A stretch of 64,000 nt of DNA, from positions 310,001-374,000 of the forward strand of contig NZ_BEDT01000002.1 in NCBI RefSeq assembly GCF_002260845.1, given 5' to 3'. The notes below the pieces were generated by a model. It made no database searches. It was given only the letters and a program-made list of their open reading frames with translations, and was not told the origin of the DNA. This DNA comes from Pseudolactococcus reticulitermitis (lineage in GTDB: Bacteria; Bacillota; Bacilli; Lactobacillales; Streptococcaceae). The position numbers and the translations under genes are program-made. Below, in pieces: positions 54,199-63,611 of the stretch (position 1 is the stretch's first letter; every line of letters starts with the position of its first letter).

Positions 54199-55539
54199 TT
54201 TTTTATTTTCTACAAGTTTCCAGATGTAGCCAACAACTAAGCCAAGAGTTGCTGGCACAATCCAGCCCATCCCAATCGAAAAGAAGGGCAGGCTATGCTT
54301 CGCAAAGTCTAGCAAATTTGTCATCAAGACACTGGGGTGCTCTCCCATTGGCATAGCGTTAAGCCCATCAAAGATAGCCGCAATCAGTGTAAAACCAGTC
54401 GTTACTTGGTAGACCCGTTTAGAATGATGAAACAAAGGACTAAGCAATGCCAAGATAATCAAAGTAATGGCAAGTGGATATAAGAACATCAAAACTGGAA
54501 TTGAAATCTTAATCAAATTCGTCAAACCGACATTGGCAAACAAACACGGTAAAATACTCACGACAACCACATAAAAGCTGTACGAAAATCTAGGAAACAG
54601 CTCAGCAAACGTCTCTGAAAAGGCTGTAATCAAGCCAACTGCCGTCTTTAAACACGCAATAACAATGATTAGAGCTAAGATGATAGTGCCAAAAGTCCCC
54701 AAATAGTATTTTGAAATTTGTGACAGCGCAATCCCACCATTTTCACTAATCGCAAACTTGCCAAGACTCATTGTCCCCAGATAAGACAGACACGTATAGA
54801 TAATTCCCATCAAGACAACGCTAATCGCACCCGCTTTAATCGTATCAAGCGCGATTGCTTTCGGGTTCGTTACACCACGCTGGCGAATGGTTGTGACGAT
54901 GATAATCCCAAAGGCTAACGCCGCAAGCGCGTCCAGTGTATTATACCCCTGCGTAAAGCCAGTAACAAAAGCTGAAGATTGATAGGCTTTGCCAACCGGA
55001 GCAGGACTGACAGCCCCCATTGGCCGAGTAAAAGCAATCACCAACAAAAGACCTAGCAAGGTTAGAAACAAAGGATTTAAAAACTTCCCAATATAATCTA
55101 GAATTTTAGACGGTTTCCGTGAAAAGAACCAAGCAGCCGTAAAAAATAAAAGACTAAACATCGCTAAAAATGGTTCTTTAACAGTATCTGCAAGGAAAGG
55201 CGATAAACCAACTTCAAAAGATGTCGTTGCTAAACGGGGTAATGCGAAAAACGGACCAATGACTAAATATAATAGCGTTGTAAAAATATAGGCATACTTG
55301 CGATTGATGCGTGAGGCCATTTCAAAAAGACCAGAACTTTGAGACAAGCCAACCGCAATAATCCCTAAAAATGGTAAACCAATACCGGTTACTAAAAAGC
55401 CGAGATTGGCTTGAAAGATAGAGGCTCCTGCTTCTTGTCCCATATGAACGGGAAAGATGAGATTACCCGCACCAAAAAATAACCCAAATAACATTGACCC
55501 AATCAGTAAATAATCACTGATTTTCAGTTTCTTATCCAT
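54196..55539 (-). CDS. brnQ: Branched-chain amino acid transport system II carrier protein
   Basis: The 447-residue protein has about twelve membrane helices and the N-terminal signature [19 protein letters not shown] of BrnQ/LivCS carriers. It imports leucine, isoleucine and valine with sodium or protons. It follows ilvE on the same strand, 153 bp downstream, so the two could share a transcript. A dyad at 55643-55680 lies between them. Confidence 0.95.
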   Translation of the reverse strand: MDKKLKISDYLLIGSMLFGLFFGAGNLIFPVHMGQEAGASIFQANLGFLVTGIGLPFLGIIAVGLSQSSGLFEMASRINRKYAYIFTTLLYLVIGPFFALPRLATTSFEVGLSPFLADTVKEPFLAMFSLLFFTAAWFFSRKPSKILDYIGKFLNPLFLTLLGLLLVIAFTRPMGAVSPAPVGKAYQSSAFVTGFTQGYNTLDALAALAFGIIIVTTIRQRGVTNPKAIALDTIKAGAISVVLMGIIYTCLSYLGTMSLGKFAISENGGIALSQISKYYLGTFGTIILALIIVIACLKTAVGLITAFSETFAELFPRFSYSFYVVVVSILPCLFANVGLTNLIKISIPVLMFLYPLAITLIILALLSPLFHHSKRVYQVTTGFTLIAAIFDGLNAMPMGEHPSVLMTNLLDFAKHSLPFFSIGMGWIVPATLGLVVGYIWKLVENKK

Positions 55540-55642
55540 AAAACTCCCTTAAAAAATAATAGTATCTTATATAGCATATCAAAATGTGACATAAATTACA
55601 ATAAGGGTATTGCTTGATTTGTAGTTAGGTAGTAAGAGAAAA

Positions 55643-55680
55643 CGACTATTTTACATAATTTTTATTATGTAAAATAGTCG
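55643..55680. repeat. TTTACA-N12-TGTAAA dyad, copy 4, with 17-bp arms (between ilvE and brnQ)
   Basis: CGACTATTTTACATAAT (55643-55659) and its exact reverse complement (55664-55680) enclose 4 bp. The core TTTACA (55650-55655) and TGTAAA (55668-55673) keep the 12-bp spacing of the other copies. It lies 12 bp after the ilvE stop codon and about 100 bp before brnQ. Confidence 0.7.
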
Positions 55681-55692
55681 CGTGATTATCTA

Positions 55693-56724
55693 TTATTCAT
55701 CAATCTCAACTTTATAAATCCAGCCTTCAGGTGCTGTCACATCTCCTTTTTGAATGCCGACTAATTCATTGTAGAGTTGACGGGTAATTGGCCCTACTTC
55801 TGTTTCACTGTAGAAAACATGATAGTTATCTCCATTTTGGATACCACCAATGGGAGAGATCACTGCTGCTGTTCCGCAGGCGCCTGCTTCCGAAAATTTC
55901 TCAAGGTCATCGACATAAACATCGCCTTCAGAGGCTTTCAGTCCTAAGCGGTGTTCTGCCAAGTAAAGCAGAGAGTACTTGGTAATTGACGGTAAAATGG
56001 AAGGACTAAGTGGTGTCACAAATTCATTATCCTTAGTAATCCCAAAGAAATTGGCTGAGCCAACCTCTTCTATCTTTGTATGGGTCGCAGGATCTAAGTA
56101 AATGACATCAGAATAGCCCGCATCATGCGCTTTTTGACCTGGTAATAGACTAGCGGCGTAGTTTCCTCCGACTTTGGCTGCACCAGTGCCGTGTGGCGCA
56201 GCACGGTCAAAATCTCGTGAAACGATAAAGTTAGTCGGTGTCAAACCACCCTTGAAGTAATTACCAACTGGCATGGCAAAAATGGTAAAGATATATTCTT
56301 GAGCCGGTTGCACGCCAATCACATCTCCTACGCCAATCAGTAGCGGACGCAGGTAGAGACTACCACCGCTTTCATAAGGTGGCACATATTGATGATTGGC
56401 TTTAACCACTGCTTTGGCAGCATTGATAAAAAGCTCAGTCGGTACTTCGGGCATCAATAAACGGCGAGCTGTTCTTTGCAAGCGCTCAGCGTTTTGATCA
56501 GGACGAAACAATTGAATCTCACAAGATTTTGTTCGGTAGGCTTTCAAGCCCTCAAAGGCCTGTTGACCATAATGTAAGGCAGGAGATGACTCCGAAAGAT
56601 GCAATGTCGCATCTTCTGTTAATCCCCCATTATCCCATTGACCATCTTTAAAGTGGGCAATAAAGCGATAGGGTAAGTTCATATAGGTAAAACCAAGATT
56701 TTCCCAATCAATATTAAGCGTCAT
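55693..56724 (-). CDS. ilvE: Branched-chain amino acid aminotransferase
   Basis: The ATG at 56724 is preferred over the adjacent TTG because AGAGAGG lies 6 bp upstream. The 343-residue class IV PLP enzyme has HYGQQAFEGLKAYR, the cofactor lysine in GAAKVGGNYAASL and EVGSANFFG. It interconverts branched-chain amino acids and keto acids and gives flavour precursors in dairy lactococci. It is followed by the branched-chain carrier gene. Confidence 0.96.
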   Translation of the reverse strand: MTLNIDWENLGFTYMNLPYRFIAHFKDGQWDNGGLTEDATLHLSESSPALHYGQQAFEGLKAYRTKSCEIQLFRPDQNAERLQRTARRLLMPEVPTELFINAAKAVVKANHQYVPPYESGGSLYLRPLLIGVGDVIGVQPAQEYIFTIFAMPVGNYFKGGLTPTNFIVSRDFDRAAPHGTGAAKVGGNYAASLLPGQKAHDAGYSDVIYLDPATHTKIEEVGSANFFGITKDNEFVTPLSPSILPSITKYSLLYLAEHRLGLKASEGDVYVDDLEKFSEAGACGTAAVISPIGGIQNGDNYHVFYSETEVGPITRQLYNELVGIQKGDVTAPEGWIYKVEIDE

Positions 56725-56867
56725 CAATAACCTCTCTCATCTATCATGTAATGGATATTTGAAACCCATGTCGTCTAAAAATTTGTTATACTTATTTTAG
56801 TACTTTTTGTGTCTTTTTGCAAGAAGTTATTACAATTTTCTGAAAATTATTGATTTGGAGTGTCCTT

Positions 56868-57614
56868 TTGAAATATTTACATCTAGAAACCTTGTTTGAC
56901 ACGGCAGCGGAAAAAATCATCTACGTCGTGATTGCAAGCATCTTATTTTTTATCTTCTACCGCATTTTAAGACGGATTATCAAGCATTTATTTGACAACT
57001 ATAGTCGCATTAATATCGCTGACAGCGCGCGTGTCCTGACCCTTTCACGCCTGACCTTATCGGTCTTCCAGTATCTGACCGTTTTTCTCTATATTTATAC
57101 CATTTTAGGGATTTTTGGTTTGCCAGTTGCGAGTTTGCTTGCTGGTGCTGGGATTATTGGCGTTGGTCTTGGCTTTGCGGGTCGAGATTTGATGACCGAT
57201 ATTATCAACGGCTTCTTCATCATCGTTGAGCATCAGGTCAATGTCGGCGATACCGTCAACTTCAAGAACTTGGACATTACAGGAACCGTCACGGTAATTG
57301 GCATCCGCTCTCTGACCCTCACCACTTCTGCAGGTGCCCTCGTTTTTGTGCCGAATCGAAACATCACAGCGCTCGCCAACCTCTCTCGACTTGAACATCA
57401 CATTTTTCTAGATGTGCCAGTGACTGAGGAAAATGTGGCAGAGCTCAAACAACGGATACTCAGAGTAAACAAAAGCTATCCGAACACAGCATTTGTGGGA
57501 GTTCAGATAGCTGAAGAAAAAGTGTATTTGCGGTCACAACTGACCGGCACCTATCGTGAGATTTCAGAACAGAAAGCTCAGATTTTATCTCAGTATTATG
57601 GCTTAGATAATTAA
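56868..57614 (+). CDS. Small-conductance mechanosensitive channel, MscS family
   Basis: TTG 56868 is chosen because TTTGGAG lies 7 bp upstream; an in-frame TTG at 56850 has no site. The 248-residue protein has two to three membrane helices and the pore-lining [26 protein letters not shown], then the beta domain ([12 protein letters not shown]). It releases solutes on hypo-osmotic shock. Its TAA overlaps the stop codon of rnhB on the other strand. Confidence 0.93.
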   Translation: MKYLHLETLFDTAAEKIIYVVIASILFFIFYRILRRIIKHLFDNYSRINIADSARVLTLSRLTLSVFQYLTVFLYIYTILGIFGLPVASLLAGAGIIGVGLGFAGRDLMTDIINGFFIIVEHQVNVGDTVNFKNLDITGTVTVIGIRSLTLTTSAGALVFVPNRNITALANLSRLEHHIFLDVPVTEENVAELKQRILRVNKSYPNTAFVGVQIAEEKVYLRSQLTGTYREISEQKAQILSQYYGLDN

Positions 57615-58381
57615 ACACGACCAACCATCGACTTGATGGGTTCAAAAGATTGCCGATGAATATCTGTGAAGCCTTGCTTAGCAAGCCCTTCCAGATGTTT
57701 TTTTGTCCCATAACCCGCATTATGGGCAAAATCATAGCCGGGATATTGTTGATCATAATCAGCCATCATCTTATCTCGTGTTACCTTAGCAACAATTGAC
57801 GCTGCCGCAATGGACATGGACTTGGCATCTCCTTTAATCAAAGAAGTCTGAGGCACATCAATAGCCAAAGACATGGCATCAATCAACAGATGTTCTGGCT
57901 TTAGCTCAAGGTGTTCAATCGCCTGTAACATGGCCAATTTTGTCGCCTCATAGATATTGACTTCGTCGATAACGTGATTATCAATGATGCCGATGCCAAC
58001 TGCTAGGGCTTTTGTCATGATGCGGTCATAAACGGCTTGATGCTGGGCTTTAGGGATTTGTTTACTGTCGTTCAAACCTGTAATCTGACAATTTTTAGGT
58101 AAAATGACGGCTGCTGTGACAACTGGTCCAGCTAGCGGGCCACGGCCAACTTCATCGATACCAGCGATTAAAGTGATGTTTTGAGCATAGAGTTGTCGTT
58201 CATAGGCTAGTAAGTTATCAAGTCGGGCTGCTTCATCTAGGCTCGCTTGAATGTCACGCTGTCGCTTGGCGATTAACTTTTGCACCCCTTGTCGCGTATC
58301 CTGCGACCATTCGTCAAATAAAGGGTCTGATAGGGTTTGCGCTGTTTGGAGTAGCTCTCCTACTGCTTTAATCGTTATCAT
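57611..58381 (-). CDS. rnhB: Ribonuclease HII
   Basis: The 256-residue enzyme has the catalytic [13 protein letters not shown], the [10 protein letters not shown] segment and an N-terminal extension of about 70 residues usual in Firmicutes. It cuts RNA in RNA-DNA hybrids, including single ribonucleotides. It overlaps rbgA by 14 bp; the rbgA-rnhB pair is typical of streptococci and lactococci. Confidence 0.97.
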   Translation of the reverse strand: MITIKAVGELLQTAQTLSDPLFDEWSQDTRQGVQKLIAKRQRDIQASLDEAARLDNLLAYERQLYAQNITLIAGIDEVGRGPLAGPVVTAAVILPKNCQITGLNDSKQIPKAQHQAVYDRIMTKALAVGIGIIDNHVIDEVNIYEATKLAMLQAIEHLELKPEHLLIDAMSLAIDVPQTSLIKGDAKSMSIAAASIVAKVTRDKMMADYDQQYPGYDFAHNAGYGTKKHLEGLAKQGFTDIHRQSFEPIKSMVGRV

Positions 58382-59243
58382 CTTGCGCGTCCTCTTTGTT
58401 CAGGTCTGACACACGGTCTAGGGTGTAGGTGCCGAGTTTACTGTCGCGAACATCTTTGATAAACATGTCGTAAAAACGGTCATAGTCATCACGGAAGCCG
58501 TATTTTTGAGTCAATAAAACGATTAAATCAACAGCAGATAAACTCATCTGCTCGTCTGTTAATTTGAAGCGATTTTGAAGTTCAGTTGGGTAGTTAGTTT
58601 TAAAGAAATCTAGACCGAAAATCGTAATCTCATCTTTGGGAATTAAATCATCCTTAATCGCTCCAGTCAATGCCAATTTTAAGCCAACTGTTTGATCCTC
58701 GAATTTCGGCCAAAGGATACCTGGTGTATCTAAGATTTCCAATTCTTCATTGGTTTTCAGCCATTGTTGACCTTTAGTGACCCCGGGTTTATTACCTGTG
58801 ATGGCGATTTTCTTACCTGCCAACCGGTTCATAAGCGTTGATTTACCAACGTTCGGGATACCGATAATCATCGTTCTGATGGCTTTATTTTGAATGCCCC
58901 GTTCAGAAGCGCGTTTGAGCTTGTCTGCTAAGACTTCTTTGGCAGCCTTGGTCAATTTTTTGACCGTTTGCTGCTCTTTGGCATTGATTTTAACCGCTAA
59001 AATGCCCTGCGCTTCAAAATAATGAACCCATTTTTGAATTTCTAAGTCATCGCCTAAATCTTTTTTATTAATGATGACAAGACGCGGCTTAGTACCGATA
59101 ATTTTATCTAACATAGGATTGCGACTTGACAAAGGCAGTCTAGCATCCACCAACTCCATCACCAAATCAACATGTTTTAAATTTTCCTGAACCTGCCGAC
59201 GCGCTTTTGACATATGGCCTGGAAACCATTGGATTACTACCAT
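58368..59243 (-). CDS. rbgA: Ribosome biogenesis GTPase RbgA (YlqF)
   Basis: The 291-residue circularly permuted GTPase begins [12 protein letters not shown] and has G4 (INKKDL) before G1 (GIPNVGKST) and G3 (DTPGILWPK). It completes 50S assembly. AAGGAGT precedes the ATG. A perfect hairpin CCAAGGC/GCCTTGG (59264-59283) lies in the 5' leader about 20 bp upstream of the start. Confidence 0.97.
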   Translation of the reverse strand: MVVIQWFPGHMSKARRQVQENLKHVDLVMELVDARLPLSSRNPMLDKIIGTKPRLVIINKKDLGDDLEIQKWVHYFEAQGILAVKINAKEQQTVKKLTKAAKEVLADKLKRASERGIQNKAIRTMIIGIPNVGKSTLMNRLAGKKIAITGNKPGVTKGQQWLKTNEELEILDTPGILWPKFEDQTVGLKLALTGAIKDDLIPKDEITIFGLDFFKTNYPTELQNRFKLTDEQMSLSAVDLIVLLTQKYGFRDDYDRFYDMFIKDVRDSKLGTYTLDRVSDLNKEDAQDDND

Positions 59244-59263
59244 TTCTTATAACTCCTTGTGTA

Positions 59264-59283
59264 CCAAGGCTTGATGGCCTTGG
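59264..59283 (-). promoter_or_regulatory. Leader hairpin upstream of rbgA
   Basis: Read on the minus strand, CCAAGGC, loop CATCAA, GCCTTGG is a perfect 7-bp GC-rich stem just upstream of the ribosome-binding site. It could be mRNA protection or a binding site. No T-run follows, so it is not a terminator. Confidence 0.5.
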
Positions 59284-59462
59284 TGTCTCTGTTTTTTGTA
59301 AATAATGGGCGAGAATTTAGATCACTAAACCCAGTTTTTTTGTTATTTTTATGTATTAAAAAATGATAAAATATATCACTACACTCGATACTAATTTTAC
59401 CATATTTTTTGTTTATTTTCAGAAGTTATTCCTGTTGCTGCATCATCCTATTTTAATATAAT

Positions 59463-60062
59463 CTATCTATACTTCAAAACGGTATCAATATAACTCCGCG
59501 TTGTCGCACCATCTGCATGAAAATATAAGTCATCAATCACTAGATTTAATGACATAAATCTCTGAAAAGTTGAGGGTGAGCTAAAATATAGATGTTTCAC
59601 CTGATTTTGGGTCAATTGAAATGTTAATTGATCTACCACATTTTTAGGTAAACAATTTTCATAAATAACAGCAGACAAAACGTTTGGCACATTTTTTTCT
59701 ATGTAATCATCTGCCAAATTTGATTTGGGGTAAAAGCAAATCCCTGTCGGTTTAAAATCAGAAAAAGACTGAACAAAATCAATTTTATTAGCGTGAGTTG
59801 AGATGAAATCAACCTCTCCTTTAATTGCCGTTGCGGTTTCTTTGCCAATGACCGCAATTTTTTTATCTTGAAGAAAATCATCTGGCAGAAATTCAAGAGG
59901 TGATTGGCTAGTTAGCAATACCCAATCACAGGATGGTAAATCAAATTTTCTTGGTATAATTTGAATTAAGGGCACTGAAATTAAATCAAAACCGCGTTTG
60001 GCAAAGTGTTTTCTCTTTTTCTCAAACTGACGAGGAATGCCTGTATAAATCATTTTCTCCAT
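59463..60062 (-). CDS. hemD: Uroporphyrinogen-III synthase
   Basis: The 199-residue protein is short for HemD (about 240-260) but keeps the pattern: VLLTSQSPLEFL, IAVIGKETATAIKG, VIYENCLPK, LYFSSPSTFQRF and GATTRSYI. It closes and inverts hydroxymethylbilane to uroporphyrinogen III. It is the last gene of the operon and overlaps hemC by 13 bp. No clear terminator is seen after it. Confidence 0.85.
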   Translation of the reverse strand: MEKMIYTGIPRQFEKKRKHFAKRGFDLISVPLIQIIPRKFDLPSCDWVLLTSQSPLEFLPDDFLQDKKIAVIGKETATAIKGEVDFISTHANKIDFVQSFSDFKPTGICFYPKSNLADDYIEKNVPNVLSAVIYENCLPKNVVDQLTFQLTQNQVKHLYFSSPSTFQRFMSLNLVIDDLYFHADGATTRSYIDTVLKYR

Positions 60063-60943
60063 AACAATTTCTCTGCTGCATTTCGCCCCAGACCATCAGA
60101 TGTATCACTTAATAAAACGATTTTTTCACCTGTAACATCACGATTTTCAGCCAGATAGGCTGTCAATTGCCAGCCACCAGCGATTTTATGTGCGTAAGCA
60201 CCAAGCGGCAAATCACAATTACCGTTTAAGACTTCAAGAAATTCGCGTTCTATCTTGACCGCCTCTGAAGTCAGCTCATCATTGATTTGTCCTAATAGGT
60301 TCAATATTTCAGTATCATCAGCACGACATTCTACAGTAAGTGCGCCTTGTCCGACAGCTGGGACACATTCTGAAATACTGAGGCGTTGATAACGCAAGTC
60401 TTTGAGATAGTTCATGCGTGACAATCCAGCTTCAGCGAGAATAAGCGCATCAAAATCGCCGTTCTCTAGCTTGGATAGACGCGTTTCTATCTTACCTCTA
60501 ATATCTTTAATCTGAATATCCGACCGCAAAGTTAAAAGTTGCAAATCTCGTCTAGAACTTGATGTCCCAATAACCGCATTTGGTGGCAAGCCGGTTAGGG
60601 TATGAATAGTAGACTCTCTAAAAACCACGACATCATGCGCAGAAGCTCTTGGCGCAAGCGCCCCAATGGTCAAGCCGGTTAAGAGTTTGAAAGGCATGTC
60701 TTTAGCCGAATGTACCGCCAAATCAATCTCCCCCGTTAGAAGTCCAGCTTCAATATCTTTAACAAAGACACCTTTGCCCCCGATTTCTTTTAAAGAAACG
60801 TCTTGCAACTTATCCCCTAACGTCTTGGTCGAAACAATCTCATAGTCAAAAAGACCCATCTTTTTTCGGAGTAGGTCGATGATAATCTGGGTTTGACGCA
60901 TTGCAAGTGGAGTTTTTCGCGTGCCAATTTTAATTTTTTTCAT
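60050..60943 (-). CDS. hemC: Hydroxymethylbilane synthase (porphobilinogen deaminase)
   Basis: The 297-residue enzyme starts KIGTRKTPLAMRQTQ and has the AVHSAKDMPF, GTSSSRRDLQL and LNGNCDLPLGAYA motifs; the cysteine in the last carries the dipyrromethane cofactor. It joins four porphobilinogen molecules. It overlaps the neighbours on both sides. Confidence 0.96.
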   Translation of the reverse strand: MKKIKIGTRKTPLAMRQTQIIIDLLRKKMGLFDYEIVSTKTLGDKLQDVSLKEIGGKGVFVKDIEAGLLTGEIDLAVHSAKDMPFKLLTGLTIGALAPRASAHDVVVFRESTIHTLTGLPPNAVIGTSSSRRDLQLLTLRSDIQIKDIRGKIETRLSKLENGDFDALILAEAGLSRMNYLKDLRYQRLSISECVPAVGQGALTVECRADDTEILNLLGQINDELTSEAVKIEREFLEVLNGNCDLPLGAYAHKIAGGWQLTAYLAENRDVTGEKIVLLSDTSDGLGRNAAEKLLWRK

Positions 60944-61370
60944 GTAAATAGGCTACCAATTTTTCTTTGAGTTGCTTCATTTTAGAGGGGTTAACAGCTT
61001 TCGAACTCAGGGCAATGGTGACATCGTCAGATATGAGTTCTGCCATAGAATAAAAACCTGAGTTTTGATGGTCTGTCGTATTATTGACTAGTTGATGGTG
61101 CTGTATTTCTGAAACAATTTGACGGTTGGTGACAAGATCAGAGGTGCAGATGAAAATCATATCAAATCCTGTGACATCTCCTATCTGGTAAGTCCTGCGC
61201 TGTATCTGTTTGACAGGGATTAGCTCAGCTATCGTTTGTGAAATATCAGGTGCAACCACAGTGATAGTACCATTTTCCTGAGATAGTCGTAAAATTTTAC
61301 GTGTCGCCACTTTTCCTCCTCCTACGACAAGGATTTGTTTATCACGTAAGTCTAGTAAAATTGGTAACAT
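60930..61370 (-). CDS. Precorrin-2 dehydrogenase (SirC / CysG N-terminal type)
   Basis: The 146-residue protein has the NAD-binding VVGGGKVATRK at about 16-26 and ends in the Met8-type helical region (SKAVNPSKMKQLKEKL). It oxidises precorrin-2 to sirohydrochlorin. Length matches stand-alone SirC proteins. It overlaps hemC by 14 bp and the chelatase gene by 29 bp. Confidence 0.9.
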   Translation of the reverse strand: MLPILLDLRDKQILVVGGGKVATRKILRLSQENGTITVVAPDISQTIAELIPVKQIQRRTYQIGDVTGFDMIFICTSDLVTNRQIVSEIQHHQLVNNTTDHQNSGFYSMAELISDDVTIALSSKAVNPSKMKQLKEKLVAYLHEKN

Positions 61371-62079
61371 ACTGCTTCTCTTTTCTGATAATTTTAGTTA
61401 TTGACGTTATGATGCGCGGGTCAAAATCGAGGGGGGCTGTAAAGGGAATATCGGGATCAATCGCCCAAATGCTCTTTTGAACGCGTTTTTTGACTAAATC
61501 ACCTTCATAGAGAAAAAAAGGGAGGACAGTCTGACTTATCCCTCGTCTGACATTTTTTTCAATAACGTCATGGTAAGTCTTTTTACCTAAGTAATCAACC
61601 GCTCGAATCGTTTTGCCTGTTTTTTTCGATAGTTTTTCAGCAATGGACACAAGCATTTGAGCAGGTTCTGCAAAATGTCGGGTACCATGCGCTAATAATA
61701 TCACCTCCTCTGATGGTATCATCTCTATTTTATCTACTAAAATGTCTAATATTTCTGCCTCATCTCCAAAATTTTTCAGTATTTTAATCACGACATACGG
61801 ATATTTATCAGCTATAAAAGCAAGTTCAGCTGGTATATCGACCAAGGTATGAAGTGCTGGAAAAAGTAACATTGGCATGACGATTAATTCAGTTGCCCCT
61901 TGTTCAATCAAGCGTTCTGATACGACTTCAATAGTATCAGCTTTGCGCTCCAAATAGGCAATATCCTGTAAAGCAGTGATGTCTTGTGTGGTTTTTGTTA
62001 TTTTGCCGATTAAATCACTCAAATGCAGATTTTTCTCTGGGATTTGACTGCCATGAACAACATAGAGGATTGCTTTCAT
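61342..62079 (-). CDS. Sirohydrochlorin ferrochelatase (CbiX/SirB type)
   Basis: The 245-residue protein has two related halves, each starting with a metal-binding histidine: VVHGSQ near residue 9 and LAHGTR near 130, with PMLLFPALHT and PFFLYEGD as the matching motifs. In this context it inserts iron into sirohydrochlorin to make siroheme. Cobalt insertion is a less likely alternative because no cobalamin genes are visible. Confidence 0.9.
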   Translation of the reverse strand: MKAILYVVHGSQIPEKNLHLSDLIGKITKTTQDITALQDIAYLERKADTIEVVSERLIEQGATELIVMPMLLFPALHTLVDIPAELAFIADKYPYVVIKILKNFGDEAEILDILVDKIEMIPSEEVILLAHGTRHFAEPAQMLVSIAEKLSKKTGKTIRAVDYLGKKTYHDVIEKNVRRGISQTVLPFFLYEGDLVKKRVQKSIWAIDPDIPFTAPLDFDPRIITSITKIIRKEKQYVTNFTRLT

Positions 62080-62111
62080 TTGATTTTCTCCTTGACATGA
62101 TTTGATAAAAT

Positions 62112-63611
62112 TTATCGTTTAGATATTGATCTGATTGATAAAAAAGAGCTCAAACGTGATCTGCTATTTTTAGTATTAACGACATATAAATAATTGGCTA
62201 AAACAGCAAAAAGGACAGGACCAAGCAGTAAAAATATGCCAGCCACAAGACCATCCGAAAGAATGACAGAATAGATTTCAAAAGCAATGGCAATGAAGAT
62301 TGTAGCAACCACTGATAAAGCTAAATATTTAGCAAGAAAGCGATGTTTAACGAGTTTCAGGTAATCACCTGAAACTTTTGCTTTAAAAAATGGATAGGCT
62401 GCTGCGACGATAAGATAGGGTAGGCTTCTGGCTAAATTAGTCATCAGCGTCAGCTGATTATACAAAGTTGTAACAAGAGGTGTGCCAACCGAAATAAGTA
62501 TGACAAAAGTAGCTATAATCATAGCTTGCACTTTAACTGCCTTAAAATGGATACCGTTTTGATTTATTGCTAAAAACGAAGCTGGGAAAATATCCTCACC
62601 TGCATGGAGTAAGACTTTAAGAGGGGCATAACCAATAGTGGCAAGTAAGGCAAGGTAAGCCGAAAACATGGTCAGGGCAGTGTAGCGGGTATAAAATTCA
62701 TGTACCAGTGGATTGTTGCTGACTTGACTAGACAAATGGGAGATCAAACCATACATAAGATTGCCCAGATGCGTGTTTGACGTCTCACGAATTGAGGCGA
62801 AATTCGTCCCCATACCCCAGGATACAATATCTAAAAAATAAAGAATTAAAACTGCACCGCCTCCTATTAATAAAGCTTTAGAAAACTTATGCTGCTGATT
62901 GCCAACTTTTTCGACCAAGCTTGATACCGTGTCAAGGCCGCCAAAAGCTGTAATCGCGAAAATCAAAAAAGGCATCTGCGATAAAAATCCTGTTAATTTT
63001 GAGGATTCAAAAAACGTTTGAGAAGTTGCTGCGATTTTGAGATTTGGTAAAATCATTTCAGGATGTTGCAGTGATAAAAAAAGATTAGTCCCGACTGTTA
63101 AGGCAATAAGTCCAATCATTAGAATACCTGAAAAATACATGAGCTTAGCAATATTCAAAAATCCGTGATGAATGATTACGGTCAAAATAAAAATACCCAA
63201 AATAGACAGGAAAGTCAGTACCACTTTAGCGGGCATATTAAAAAGTGTCATCATCTGAGAAATATCTTGCCCAAAAACGAGTAGACCAAAGGGAATCCAA
63301 AGTTTCAAAAACAGCGATGTCATCCAAACAAAATAACTAGCATACCAAATAAAGGTCGTGATAAAAGCAATTCTAGGTGACAAATTATCTGCTAGCCAAG
63401 TATACAAAGCGCCTTTAGAGTTGGGATAGGCACTGGTCAACTCTGAGTTGATAATGGCGAATGGCAAAAAATAGAGAACCGCTACGACTGCTAACCAAAT
63501 CAATGATTTAAGACCAATGGTAAAGAAAGCCATTGTTGAGCTGGAAAATGAGAATACAGTTGTTGCAATCACAAGAACAATTCTTTTGGAAGTATAGATT
63601 TCTTTGCTCAT
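62112..63611 (-). CDS. APC-family amino acid permease inside the siroheme operon
   Basis: The 499-residue protein has about twelve helices and the APC look of glutamate/GABA-antiporter-like carriers (TSAYPNSKGALYTWL, FGGLDTVSSLVEK). It lies between cobA and cbiX with a 4-bp overlap with cobA and 32 bp to cbiX. That position suggests it imports a precursor, for example glutamate or 5-aminolevulinate, but the substrate cannot be read from sequence. Confidence 0.8.
   Translation of the reverse strand: MSKEIYTSKRIVLVIATTVFSFSSSTMAFFTIGLKSLIWLAVVAVLYFLPFAIINSELTSAYPNSKGALYTWLADNLSPRIAFITTFIWYASYFVWMTSLFLKLWIPFGLLVFGQDISQMMTLFNMPAKVVLTFLSILGIFILTVIIHHGFLNIAKLMYFSGILMIGLIALTVGTNLFLSLQHPEMILPNLKIAATSQTFFESSKLTGFLSQMPFLIFAITAFGGLDTVSSLVEKVGNQQHKFSKALLIGGGAVLILYFLDIVSWGMGTNFASIRETSNTHLGNLMYGLISHLSSQVSNNPLVHEFYTRYTALTMFSAYLALLATIGYAPLKVLLHAGEDIFPASFLAINQNGIHFKAVKVQAMIIATFVILISVGTPLVTTLYNQLTLMTNLARSLPYLIVAAAYPFFKAKVSGDYLKLVKHRFLAKYLALSVVATIFIAIAFEIYSVILSDGLVAGIFLLLGPVLFAVLANYLYVVNTKNSRSRLSSFLSIRSISKR

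Noticed and set aside
61616-61700. Cobalamin synthesis role for the CbiX-like chelatase
   Set aside because: No other cobalamin genes are visible and the neighbours are siroheme genes, so iron insertion is more likely.
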